Made by a program: the position numbers and the translations under genes. From assembly GCF_934754915.1 (NCBI RefSeq), contig NZ_CAKVKB010000032.1, forward strand, positions 1 to 34,001: a stretch of 34,001 bases of DNA, in the 5' to 3' direction. Positions 1-7,444 of the stretch are shown here, in pieces. This DNA comes from an uncultured Clostridium sp. (GTDB lineage: Bacteria > Bacillota > Clostridia > Clostridiales > Clostridiaceae). The notes beneath the pieces were generated by a model, which was not told where the DNA came from, did no database searches, and saw only the letters and a list, made by a program, of their open reading frames with translations. How positions within the stretch are numbered: the stretch's first letter is position 1; each line of letters begins with the position of its first letter.

Positions 1-1
1 A

Positions 2-445
2 GAATGTAATTCAACTAATTGTGGAAATAATATAACAAATTTATTAGATGTATTAAAAGAGAATAAGATTGATTTTAATTCAATTATTCTTGTACAAGAC
101 TCAACAATGCAATATCGTATGGAAGCAGGACTTAGAAAGTATGTTTCAGACAATGTTAAGATAATAAATTATGCAGCATATGAAATGAAAGTGTGTATTG
201 AGAATTCAGAACTGGTTTATGAAAATCATGTGCATGGTATGTGGGATATTAAGCACTATATAACACTTTTAATGGGAGAAATACCAAGATTGACAGATGA
301 TGAAGATGGGTATGGACCTAATGGAAAAGACTATATAGCTCATGTTGACGTACCATATGAAGTAGAAAAAGCATTTTTAGAATTAAAGCAAGAATATAAA
401 GATTTAGTTAGAAAGGCTAATCCTCTATATGCTTCAAAAAAATAA
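2..445 (+). CDS. YdcF-like DUF218 (ElyC/SanA/YdcF) family protein, 3' part
   Basis: The gene is cut by the left edge. The open frame runs unbroken from base 2, so an internal ATG at 107 is not its start. The visible 147 residues contain a Cys-rich STNCG-N-T stretch, then IILVQDSTMQYRMEAGLRK, then GEIPRLTDDEDGYGPNG and IAHVDVP. The first two resemble the DUF218 pattern in which a Ser-Thr-N-T-x-E-N block is followed by a VQDPTM strand-turn. The C-terminal GEIPRL...GYGPxGxxFIxHVDxP block matches what I remember of E. coli YdcF. YdcF binds S-adenosylmethionine, and its cellular role is unresolved. The family assignment is from remembered motifs. A hairpin at 544-573 may end its transcript. Confidence 0.65.
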   Translation, partial: ECNSTNCGNNITNLLDVLKENKIDFNSIILVQDSTMQYRMEAGLRKYVSDNVKIINYAAYEMKVCIENSELVYENHVHGMWDIKHYITLLMGEIPRLTDDEDGYGPNGKDYIAHVDVPYEVEKAFLELKQEYKDLVRKANPLYASKK

Positions 446-460
446 TTAACATATAGTGTA

Positions 461-499
461 ATTGACAATAAGGAATGAAACATTTGTGAGATTTCTTTG
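461..499 (+). repeat. Dispersed intergenic repeat, degenerate copy
   Basis: An ATTGACAAT block is followed by GGAATGAAA and GAGATTTCTTT. This is the same order of blocks as the best copy at 2044-2100. Confidence 0.5.
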
Positions 500-543
500 C
501 TTACATAAGGAGTCTAATTGAATTTTTTGGTCATGTATTGATT

Positions 544-578
544 ATTGATACTTATTACTTTCACAGTATCAATTTTTT
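544..578 (+). terminator. Rho-independent terminator candidate
   Basis: The arms ATTGATAC (544-551) and GTATCAAT (566-573) pair perfectly across a 14-base loop. A run of six T follows. It lies 100 bases after the YdcF-like gene and could end its transcript. Confidence 0.6.
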
Positions 579-838
579 CAAAAGAAGCTACTTTAAAGAG
601 AAAGCTTTCAGGGATATACAATAAGCAGGAATGAGGATAATAAAGATGTATTTTGAATGAATTAAGCAACAAAAAATATAGAGTTTATGTAAACAATTAA
701 CTTATTGAAATTGCAAAGATATATGAAATGAAAAAATTTAAATAAAAAGAAGGAAAATTATATAAAATGTAGAATTATTTAAATATAATAAAAATATTAA
801 TAAATGTACTATGGTATGGAGATAAGGGGGAGTATTAT

Positions 839-1273
839 ATGGACAAGAGAAAAGTATTAATACCTATAGATGGAACAGAAAGAAGCATGCATTCATTAGA
901 ATTTGTAAAAGAGATATTTCCCAAAGGCTCTGTTGATGTTATTTTGATGAATGTCAAAGAACTTGTATTATTAAATGAAATGATAGTTGCAAAAGAAGTG
1001 GAAATGGCAAAGGAATTATCTAATGAAATATTAGCTGAAGCTAAGGAAAAATTGAAAGATTATTATAATACTGAAACGTATTTTACTTTTGGATATCCTG
1101 GAGATGAAATAATCAAGAAATCTATTGAAGAAAATATTGGAATAATAGTAATGACTAAATCAACAAAGAGAGGATTAAACAGAATTATAGGATCTGTAAC
1201 TTCAAGTGTTGTAAAGCGTGCTAAATGTATTGTAATGATTGTGCCAAATGATTTTTCAATAAGTATAAAATAA
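839..1273 (+). CDS. Universal stress protein UspA family
   Basis: This 144-aa protein has the length and alpha/beta Rossmann-like layout of a single-domain UspA protein. It opens with RKVLIPIDGTERSMHSLEFV, the usual first strand with the Asp-Gly nucleotide-binding turn. It ends with IIVMTKSTKRG, IIGSVTSSVVKRA and CIVMIVP. That region matches the family's G-2X-G-9X-G-S/T nucleotide-binding segment only partly: the first Gly is present and GS is kept. UspA proteins are cytoplasmic and accumulate during growth arrest or stress, but the ligand of this one cannot be told. The ATG is preceded by AAGGGGGAG at 6-base spacing. The next gene starts 58 bases downstream and may share the transcript. Confidence 0.88.
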   Translation: MDKRKVLIPIDGTERSMHSLEFVKEIFPKGSVDVILMNVKELVLLNEMIVAKEVEMAKELSNEILAEAKEKLKDYYNTETYFTFGYPGDEIIKKSIEENIGIIVMTKSTKRGLNRIIGSVTSSVVKRAKCIVMIVPNDFSISIK

Positions 1274-1331
1274 GGTATAATGATATTTGAAAATAGTAAA
1301 AAGTAATATTCGCAGCAATAAGGAGAAAAAA

Positions 1332-1565
1332 ATGAGAACAGTTTATAAAAATCCAAAAGAATTAGCAACATGTTTAAAAGACATTGTAGATAATTATTAT
1401 GAGGATTTAATTACATATGAAGATATGGCAGTCAAGATAATGAAAATTGTAAATTCAAATATGGATGAAATTTATAAAGAAAAAGCCATGTCTACTAAAA
1501 TATCTAATATTATTGGACAGAATAGAGAAGAGATAATAAATAAGATAGTAGAAGAAAACAGATAG
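1332..1565 (+). CDS. Small clostridial protein of unknown function (TIGR04540-like)
   Basis: The start is placed at the ATG at 1332, behind AAGGAG at 1319-1324. An in-frame ATG at 1287 has no ribosome site. The 77-aa product is hydrophilic and largely helical, with many Lys and Glu residues and no membrane segment or Cys motif. The opening MRTVYKNPKELATCLKDIVDNYY resembles a conserved clostridial family of about 75-80 aa that I recall as TIGR04540. No function is known for that family and the match is from memory. A strong terminator follows within 10 bases, so this gene ends the transcript that probably begins before the stress-protein gene. Confidence 0.7.
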   Translation: MRTVYKNPKELATCLKDIVDNYYEDLITYEDMAVKIMKIVNSNMDEIYKEKAMSTKISNIIGQNREEIINKIVEENR

Positions 1566-1573
1566 TTTTTTAC

Positions 1574-1613
1574 AGGCTGTTTTAAGCTTATTTAACTTAA
1601 AGCAGCCTTTTAT
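1574..1613 (+). terminator. Rho-independent terminator
   Basis: AGGCTGTTTTAAG pairs with CTTAAAGCAGCCT (1574-1608), followed by a T-rich tail. It ends the stress-protein/small-protein transcript. Confidence 0.8.
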
Positions 1614-1684
1614 TGTTGACAATATACAATATACAATTTACAATTAACAACGAAGGATTAAATTTTTAGTGATTTTAATCTTTT
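1612..1684 (+). repeat. Dispersed intergenic repeat with extra ACAATAT units
   Basis: TTGACAATATACAATATACA is followed by ATTTACAATTAACAACGAAG and a hairpin-like TTAAATTTTTAGTGATTTTAA. It is the same architecture as the copy at 2044-2100, with a tandem of 8-base TACAATA-like units. Confidence 0.65.
1616..1644 (+). promoter_or_regulatory. Sigma-A-like promoter for the trpS T-box transcript
   Basis: TTGACA (1616-1621), a 17-base spacer and TACAAT (1639-1644). It is the only good promoter upstream of the T-box, and it lies inside a repeat copy. Confidence 0.55.
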
Positions 1685-1707
1685 GTATATGTCAAACTGA
1701 ATTATGT

Positions 1708-2004
1708 TTAATCCTGTGAAGAGGAGTAGTATTTAAATTAAGATTCAGCAAAGAGAATCAGGGATGGTGTGATCCTGATGTGAAAGATTTAATGAATGGA
1801 CCTTGGAGGAATTAAGGGAAATCTGTGAAAAGTGTTTTTTCCAGAAAGTATCTGAAATGGTGGATGCACCTTATAGCAGAAGCATTAATGTTTTTACATG
1901 GATGTGTTTTTGAGATGTAATAGATTATTAATATTGCATTTTTAGTACAGTTAGGTGGTACAGCGGATATATCTCCGTCCTATTTTATTAGGATGGAGTT
2001 TTTT
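1708..2004 (+). ncRNA. T-box riboswitch, tryptophan specifier (UGG)
   Basis: The leader shows the T-box blocks in order. There is a Stem I start with GAAGAGGAGTAGT (1719-1731) and the AGAGAATCAGGGATGGTG region (1752-1769). The specifier context is GAA-TGG-ACCTTGGAGG, with TGG at 1797-1799. The T-box sequence AGGTGGTACAGCGG is at 1953-1966, and a terminator hairpin CTCCGTCCTA/TAGGATGGAG with six T follows (1973-2004). The specifier codon is tryptophan and the next gene is trpS, so the two agree. Uncharged tRNA-Trp should favour the antiterminator and raise trpS transcription. The T-box bulge lacks one G relative to the common AGGGTGG. Confidence 0.92.
1973..2004 (+). terminator. trpS: T-box regulatory terminator of trpS
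   Basis: Arms CTCCGTCCTA (1973-1982) and TAGGATGGAG (1989-1998), then a run of T. It competes with the antiterminator that contains the T-box sequence just upstream. Confidence 0.85.
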
Positions 2005-2043
2005 AATTACCATAAAAAATTATATTTTATGAGTTATACATTC

Positions 2044-2100
2044 CAATTAATAATTTACAATTAACAATGAAGGATGAAATCTTTTCAAGATTTCTTTAAT
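2044..2100 (+). repeat. Dispersed intergenic repeat, best-preserved copy
   Basis: Reads CAATTAATAATTTACAATTA, then ACAATGAAGGATG, then AAATCTTTTCAAGATTT (a 7-base-arm hairpin) and CTTTAAT. It lies between the T-box terminator and trpS. A partial unit, CAATTATACATTGTTAATTG, follows at 2176-2195. Confidence 0.75.
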
Positions 2101-2256
2101 TAAAATCATATTTTAAATTTATCCCATAAAGGTAATGGCGTAAAAAATCTTATAAAAATTTCAAAATTGCAATATCAATTATACATTGTTAATTGAAAAA
2201 ACATACAGTGTAAATATTTCTAAGAAATAAATCATATATTTGAGGAGGAATTAATA

Positions 2257-3270
2257 ATGAGCAAGAAGATAATATTAACAGGAGACAGACCTACTGGAAA
2301 ATTACATATAGGTCATTATATAGGGTCATTAAAAAATAGAGTTGAGCTTCAGAATTCTGGTGAATATGAAAGTTTCATAATGATTGCAGATCAGCAGGCG
2401 TTAACTGATAATGCAAGAGATCCTGAAAAGATAAGAAGAAGCCTTACAGAAGTTGCTTTAGATTATCTTGCAGTAGGATTAGATCCAGCAAAATCAACAA
2501 TATTTGTACAATCACAGCTTCCAGAACTTCATGAGTTAACAATGCATTATTTAAATCTTGTAACTTTATCAAGACTTGAAAGAAATCCAACAGTTAAAGC
2601 AGAAATAAAACAAAAAAATTATGAAAACAGCATTCCGGCAGGATTTTTGATATATCCAGTAAGCCAGGCTGCTGATATTACTGCATTTAAGGCTACAACT
2701 GTTCCAGTTGGAGAAGATCAGCTTCCTATGATTGAACAGGCAAGAGAAATAGTAAGAAGTTTCAACAATATATATGGAGATGTTTTAGTTGAACCAGAAG
2801 CTGTCATCCCAAAAGATACTTGTGGAAGACTTCCAGGAACAGATGGAAAGGCTAAGATGAGTAAGTCTATAGGTAACTGTATATATTTATCTGATGATGC
2901 TGATACAATAAAGAAAAAAGTAATGTCAATGTATACTGATCCAAATCATATAAGGGTTGAAGATCCAGGTCAGGTTGAAGGAAATACTGTATTTACTTAT
3001 TTAGATGTATTTGCTCCTAATAAGGATGAAGTTGAAGAAATGAAAGAGCATTACAAAAGAGGTGGACTTGGTGATATGAAAGTCAAGAGATATTTAAATG
3101 AAGTAATGCAGGCAGAGCTTGAACCAATAAGAAAGAGAAGAGAAGAATTTGCACAAGATATGGATTATGTGTACAAAATGCTTAAGGATGGAAGCGATAA
3201 AGCAAGAGAAGTAGCTGCACAGACTTTAAAAGAAGTACGTGAAGCTATAGGATTAGAATATTTTAAGTAG
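2257..3270 (+). CDS. trpS: Tryptophanyl-tRNA synthetase
   Basis: This class Ic aminoacyl-tRNA synthetase charges tRNA-Trp with tryptophan, using ATP, in the cytoplasm. The 337-aa length is normal for bacterial TrpRS. The ATP-binding HIGH motif reads PTGKLHIGHY (residues 12-21) and the KMSKS loop is at 200-204. Between them lie the typical DQQALT, PVSQAADI and PVGEDQ segments. The ATG is preceded by GAGGAGG at 8-base spacing. The gene stands alone between a Trp T-box and a strong terminator, so it is controlled by tRNA-Trp charging. The C-terminal 60 residues are the usual helical anticodon-recognition region. Confidence 0.97.
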   Translation: MSKKIILTGDRPTGKLHIGHYIGSLKNRVELQNSGEYESFIMIADQQALTDNARDPEKIRRSLTEVALDYLAVGLDPAKSTIFVQSQLPELHELTMHYLNLVTLSRLERNPTVKAEIKQKNYENSIPAGFLIYPVSQAADITAFKATTVPVGEDQLPMIEQAREIVRSFNNIYGDVLVEPEAVIPKDTCGRLPGTDGKAKMSKSIGNCIYLSDDADTIKKKVMSMYTDPNHIRVEDPGQVEGNTVFTYLDVFAPNKDEVEEMKEHYKRGGLGDMKVKRYLNEVMQAELEPIRKRREEFAQDMDYVYKMLKDGSDKAREVAAQTLKEVREAIGLEYFK

Positions 3271-3286
3271 AAATTAAGATAAAATG

Positions 3287-3318
3287 GTGTTGTACTAAAA
3301 ATAGTGCAACACTTTTTT
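3287..3318 (+). terminator. Rho-independent terminator after trpS
   Basis: GTGTTGTACT pairs with AGTGCAACAC (one G-T pair) around AAAAAT, followed by six T. Confidence 0.88.
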
Positions 3319-3549
3319 GTTATGATAAAAATCATTTATATTACATTTTGTTCTATATTACAAATCAGATAAATATAGATAAACATAATGAATTGATAAA
3401 TTTCATTGTTGGTTTAATAAATATATTCTGAATTAAAAAATTTAAAATTTAATGATATTTTAAGATTAAAATTTATCTGATACATGCAGAATACAAAATT
3501 TGAAATGCAAAAAGATAATTGTAATATATAATATCTGGGAGAGAAAATT

Positions 3550-4713
3550 ATGAGCGATTTTGAAAATAAAAGTTTTGATAATGAAAAAAGCATAAAGAAG
3601 TGTATTGAAGCCATAAATCAGGTTCAGATTAAGATGGACGAGGAAGAGGATACTAAAAGAATTATAAAGATTACCTTAGATCAAATTCAGAAAAAAGAAC
3701 AAAGTGAAATAAGAAAAACAAATACATTAATTGGAAAGCTGGATAAAAAGGCAGAATTTTATATAAGACATTTAGAAAAGATATGTGGCAGAAAAAAAAT
3801 CAGGCAGACAGCAATCAGGATGATGCTGTTTTTAGTTATGTGCATATTTATTTTTAATGGGGCTTTAAATAAAGCATATGCTAATCAAAATGAGATATCT
3901 GGAACAACAAATGCAGCTATCCAAAATCAAAATATCAATAAGGATAGTCAGAATGATAGTGATTCTGATGCACAAGAGAGCAGAAGTGATGATGAAAAAG
4001 CAGATAAATTTGTGGGGGTAAATGAAGAAGGAAGAAAATATTCTTATGATGCGGTAAAAATAGCAGAAAAATTGAAGAAAGGTGATTATAACAATCAAGG
4101 AGATAAAATAGTATTTCTTACATTTGATGATGGAACATCAACTACAGTAACACCTAAAATATTAAAGATACTAGATGAATATAAGGTTAAAGCTACTTTT
4201 TTTCTTATGGGACAGTCTATAGAAGATGGGGGAGAAGAAGCTAAAAATCTAGTTAAAAAAGAATTTGAAAATGGACATGCAATAGGGAATCATTCATATT
4301 CACATGATTATTCCATACTTTATCCGGGAAGGACATTAAATCTTGAATCATTTAAATCTGACTATGATAAAAATGAAGAATTATTAAAATCAATACTTGG
4401 AGAAAATTTTTCAACAAGGGTCTTAAGATGTCCGGGAGGTTATATGTCATGGAAGGGCATGGATTCATTAAATGAGTATTTAAAAGAAAACAATATGGCA
4501 AGCATTGACTGGAATGCATTAAGCAAAGATGCAGAAGGAAAAAAGAAAAATGCTGATGAACTGGTTCAGTGTGCAATAGAAAGCGCAGAGGGAAAGGAAG
4601 TTGTGGTAATATTAATGCATGATACTTATGGAAAAGAAGAAACTGCAAAGAGTCTTCCAGAAATAATTAAGTATTTTAAAAATAATGGATATGAATTTAA
4701 AACATTGGTATAG
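3550..4713 (+). CDS. Membrane-anchored polysaccharide deacetylase (NodB/CE4)
   Basis: This 387-aa protein has three parts. Residues 1-88 are charged and helical and should be cytoplasmic. Residues 89-106 form one membrane segment. A Ser/Asn/Asp-rich linker then leads to a NodB homology domain from about 185. The CE4 motifs are all present: TFDDG at 191-195 (catalytic Asp), HSYSHD at 248-253 (metal-binding His pair), RCPGG at 303-307, DWN at 330-332 and LMHD at 355-358. Such enzymes remove N-acetyl groups from peptidoglycan or related glycans outside the cell, often giving lysozyme resistance. The substrate here is inferred only from the family. The start has GGGAGA 7 bases upstream. A long cytosolic tail is unusual, since most relatives have only a signal anchor. 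It is probably a single-gene unit. Confidence 0.9.
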   Translation: MSDFENKSFDNEKSIKKCIEAINQVQIKMDEEEDTKRIIKITLDQIQKKEQSEIRKTNTLIGKLDKKAEFYIRHLEKICGRKKIRQTAIRMMLFLVMCIFIFNGALNKAYANQNEISGTTNAAIQNQNINKDSQNDSDSDAQESRSDDEKADKFVGVNEEGRKYSYDAVKIAEKLKKGDYNNQGDKIVFLTFDDGTSTTVTPKILKILDEYKVKATFFLMGQSIEDGGEEAKNLVKKEFENGHAIGNHSYSHDYSILYPGRTLNLESFKSDYDKNEELLKSILGENFSTRVLRCPGGYMSWKGMDSLNEYLKENNMASIDWNALSKDAEGKKKNADELVQCAIESAEGKEVVVILMHDTYGKEETAKSLPEIIKYFKNNGYEFKTLV

Positions 4714-5067
4714 AGTCTAATAGTAAAATTGAATTTGAACATTTAATGATTATTAAGACATTATGTATTTTGATTACGTTTAATTGAAGATTTTTCATAT
4801 TAGCGTAAATACAAAACTCAACATATAGTATATCTTAAAATAACTGTAGACATTATATCTTGAACTAGATTATATAAAATTATAATTATGAAATATCCAC
4901 AATTATATGTTAGTTTGATTTTTTTGTGTCAATATGAAAAATCCTAAAATATTAACAAAAGAAATCTTTTAAATATTTCAACATTCATTGTCAATTGAAA
5001 GGATGTAAAGTATAAAAATTTATTATAGAAGCATACTAAGCAGTAGAAAAAAGCTTAGGAGTAAGTT
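4714..5067. other. Intergenic stretch, one repeat copy only
   Basis: This 354-base AT-rich gap has no open frame of note and no clear terminator for the deacetylase gene. A reverse-oriented copy of the dispersed repeat occupies 4956-5000. No fluoride-riboswitch-like pattern was seen before the CLC gene. Confidence 0.5.
4956..5000 (-). repeat. Dispersed intergenic repeat, reverse orientation
   Basis: Read on the minus strand it gives CAATTGACAATGAATG, then AAATATTTAAAAGATTTCTT. The blocks and order match the copy at 2044-2100. Confidence 0.65.
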
Positions 5068-6333
5068 ATGGAATACAGAAATGATATCAAAAAGAATACT
5101 ATATTGTTATGTAAAAATTTATGTGCTGACATATTTAAATGGGTAATTTTAAGCATAATATTAGGATGTGCAGTTGGAGCAACAGTTGGATATTTCAATA
5201 TAATATTGAAGCAAGCAAATGATTATAGAAAAGAAAATAATTATCTTATATATTTTCTTCCATTAGCAGGTGTCATTATTGCATTTATATATGTGAAAGT
5301 AAAGAGAAATGCTTATTCAGGAGAAAATTTATTAAAATCAGAAGTTGTTAAGGCTTCTGGAGATATACCATTTTATATGAGCATAGTAGTATTTGCTGGT
5401 TCACTTTTAACAACATTATTTGGAGGTTCAGCAGGTAAAGAAGGAGCTGGAGTAGCAATTGGGGGTACCTTTGCAGATTTTATTGCAGGAAAATTGAAAC
5501 TTAGCAAAGGAGAACAGAGGACATTAGTAATAAGTGGAGTTGGAAGTGCTTTTGGAGTGCTTTATGATGTGCCATTTACAGGTGCAATACTTGGAATGGA
5601 GCTTGTGATTAAAGGAAGCTTTAATTATGAATCTCTTATTCCAGCATTTCTTACAAGTGTAGTTGCTGAAAGGATATCTATTATTATAGGAAATAAGCAC
5701 ATAACATATCCCAATCTTAATTTTGGAGAATATTCACTTATGTTCATATGTAAACTGGTATTACTAGGAATATTATTTGGAGCTGTTGGAATTTTGTTCA
5801 ATTATGTTCTTGATAACAGTTCAAAAGTATATGGATTATTTATTAAAAATCCAATGATTAAAGGAATTGCTGGAGGAATAATAACAATAATATTGTTTTT
5901 TATAGCAGGTGATAATTATAATGGATTGGGTCAGAGTTTTATAAATGCATCCTTTGAAAGCAGAGTAAGTTATTCTGAATTTGTATGGAAAATAATTTTT
6001 ACTGCAGTAGCTTTAGGTTCGGTATTTCAAGGAGGAAGAGGAAATCCTACTTTTTTTGTAGGTGCAACATTTGGAAGTGCTGTATCAGAATTTGTTAATC
6101 TTCCTGTGGAATCTACTGCAGCACTTGGAATGATTGGTGTATTCTGCAGTGCTCAATCTCTTCCTATAACGTGTATAGCTATGGCTGTTGAATATTTTGG
6201 TTCAAAAGAACTAATGGCCATAATATTGGTTATGGTCACTAGTTATTCTATTTCAGGATTTTATGATATTTTTTCTAAAAGAAAACTTACAGGAGGAAAA
6301 AGCACATTATTTAAAGGATATTTAGAAGAGTAG
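5068..6333 (+). CDS. CLC-family anion channel/antiporter, CLC-F-like
   Basis: This 421-aa protein has about ten hydrophobic segments and the CLC landmarks. GGSAGKEGAGVAIGG at 119-133 is the helix-E/F anion-binding block with the gating glutamate (E125). Its late partner is GGRGNPTFFVGATFG. There is no cytoplasmic CBS domain. The classic first motif GSGIP is replaced by SGENLLKSEV, which resembles the GNNL region of the fluoride-exporting CLC-F branch. The GGSAG[R/K]EG surround also fits that branch as I remember it. CLC-F proteins swap F- for H+ in the cytoplasmic membrane. A general chloride/proton antiporter remains possible. The ATG has TTAGGAG 6 bases upstream. The minus-strand gene ends 2 bases after the stop, so transcription converges here. 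Confidence 0.85.
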   Translation: MEYRNDIKKNTILLCKNLCADIFKWVILSIILGCAVGATVGYFNIILKQANDYRKENNYLIYFLPLAGVIIAFIYVKVKRNAYSGENLLKSEVVKASGDIPFYMSIVVFAGSLLTTLFGGSAGKEGAGVAIGGTFADFIAGKLKLSKGEQRTLVISGVGSAFGVLYDVPFTGAILGMELVIKGSFNYESLIPAFLTSVVAERISIIIGNKHITYPNLNFGEYSLMFICKLVLLGILFGAVGILFNYVLDNSSKVYGLFIKNPMIKGIAGGIITIILFFIAGDNYNGLGQSFINASFESRVSYSEFVWKIIFTAVALGSVFQGGRGNPTFFVGATFGSAVSEFVNLPVESTAALGMIGVFCSAQSLPITCIAMAVEYFGSKELMAIILVMVTSYSISGFYDIFSKRKLTGGKSTLFKGYLEE

Positions 6334-6335
6334 AA

Positions 6336-7139
6336 TTATAATTCCAGCTCCATGCCTACACCTACTTCTTTTATAGGTATATTTTTATGAATTTGTGCCT
6401 TTACTAAAAATGAAGTACAATGACATGGATATAGATTAGTAATGTTATTATCTTTAAAATATTTAATGGTATTTTTAAGCTGGTCATCAATATTAAAAAG
6501 ATGAAAGCCTCCAATTACACCTAGAATTCTATTGTCATTACATACTTTTTTAGCATATTCTATAATATTGCATATGCCACTATGGGAACATCCTGTTATT
6601 ATAAATATACCATCAGGATTTTTGTATACAAGTGCAGTGTCATCAATGACATAATCATCTGTCCATTTGGAATTTATGAGTGTTTTTCCTATGATTTTTC
6701 TTGATTCAAAATTATTAGAACTGGGTATTTCTCCAAGAAAAGTTATGTTACTGCTTATTTTAATAGGCGTTTTGGAAAATGTAAGGCTGCACAGATTTTT
6801 CAATTCATTATCTAGAATTGGTGAGCATATTTTAAGGTCATTAAATCTTTTTTCTTTAAAAGCTAAAGGATGGGAAAGAAGATTTATTGTTTTATTATTA
6901 TATTTAAAATAATATTTCAATCCTCTTGTATGATCATCATGTCCGTGAGAAATTATTATCTTATCTAAATTTTTTAAATCTATATTCATGGCTTCAGCAT
7001 TTTTTATAAAAGCATCAGAATATCCAGCATCAAATAAAAATTTTTTTCCTTCATCTTCAATATAAAAAGAAACAGCAGGTTCTCCAAGATAATATTCATC
7101 AATATAGGTATTATTGTCAATAAGTACTTTTAATTTCAA
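6336..7139 (-). CDS. MBL-fold metallo-hydrolase (COG1237-like)
   Basis: The start is set at the TTG at 7139, because AAAGGGGTG stands 6 bases before it. An ATG at 7169 is in frame but has no ribosome site. The 267-aa protein has the metallo-beta-lactamase fold signature HGHDDH at 65-70 and FDAGYS at 36-41. Later it has TGCSHSG (182-188), GGFHL (210-214) and YPCHCT (237-242). The GCSHSG/GGFHL/PCHC combination is typical of the COG1237 group, annotated after archaeal 7,8-dihydropterin-6-methyl-4-(ribofuranosyl)aminobenzene 5'-phosphate synthase. That reaction belongs to methanopterin synthesis and is unlikely in a Clostridium, so the substrate is unknown. It is cytoplasmic, converges with the CLC gene and diverges from azlCD. 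Confidence 0.87.
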   Translation of the reverse strand: MKLKVLIDNNTYIDEYYLGEPAVSFYIEDEGKKFLFDAGYSDAFIKNAEAMNIDLKNLDKIIISHGHDDHTRGLKYYFKYNNKTINLLSHPLAFKEKRFNDLKICSPILDNELKNLCSLTFSKTPIKISSNITFLGEIPSSNNFESRKIIGKTLINSKWTDDYVIDDTALVYKNPDGIFIITGCSHSGICNIIEYAKKVCNDNRILGVIGGFHLFNIDDQLKNTIKYFKDNNITNLYPCHCTSFLVKAQIHKNIPIKEVGVGMELEL

Positions 7140-7194
7140 ATTATAAACACCCCTTTTAAATTTTTGCATATAACAATGATAACATATAGGTTTC

Positions 7195-7240
7195 AGTTAA
7201 CAATGCATAATTTATGACAAATGATAAAATCTTTGCAATA
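7195..7240 (+). repeat. Dispersed intergenic repeat, weak copy
   Basis: CAGTTAACAATGCATAATTT is followed by GACAAATGATAAAATCTTTGC. Only part of the block order is kept. Confidence 0.35.
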
Positions 7241-7350
7241 TACATTAATATTAAATACAAAGTTATATTGAGTTCAATAATTAAAGTATACTGCTCATAA
7301 ACAGAGATATTTTTATATTGCCATTTTATTCTTAAAATATATAAATTTGA

Positions 7351-7379
7351 TTGACAAACTAAGATATAAAAGGTAGAAT
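7351..7379 (+). promoter_or_regulatory. Sigma-A-like promoter of azlCD
   Basis: TTGACA (7351-7356), a 17-base spacer and TAGAAT (7374-7379). Transcription should start near 7386, which argues against an ATG at 7388 as the azlC start. Confidence 0.7.
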
Positions 7380-7444
7380 ACTAAAAAATGATAATTTTTG
7401 ACAGAAAGTTTATTGTAAGTCATCAGAATAAAAGGGGATTAAAT

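Larger units (their letters stand above)
446..838. other. Intergenic stretch with repeat, terminator and no convincing gene
   Basis: This 393-base gap holds a degenerate copy of the dispersed repeat (461-499) and a hairpin with a T-run (544-578). From about 655 to 770 one frame reads ELSNKKYRVYVNN-stop-LIEIAKIYEMKKFK-stop, which looks protein-like but is broken by stops. It could be a gene remnant or chance. The last 20 bases carry the strong ribosome site of the stress-protein gene. Confidence 0.5.

Noticed and set aside
655..770. Gene remnant before the stress-protein gene
   Set aside because: One frame looks protein-like but has several stops and no family match, so it is not called a pseudogene.
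1063..1371. 102-codon minus-strand frame across the stress-protein gene
   Set aside because: It is the reverse of a well-supported gene with normal codon pattern, and it has no ribosome site. Many similar frames in the window (for example 9494-10039 and 28958-29431 on the minus strand) were dropped for the same reason.
1612..2200. CRISPR array from short repeated CAATTTACAATT blocks
   Set aside because: The units are irregular and overlapping, without constant-length spacers, and the same blocks occur alone elsewhere.
4714..5067. Fluoride riboswitch before the CLC gene
   Set aside because: I looked for the crcB-type GGCGATGG start and matching pseudoknot and saw nothing similar.
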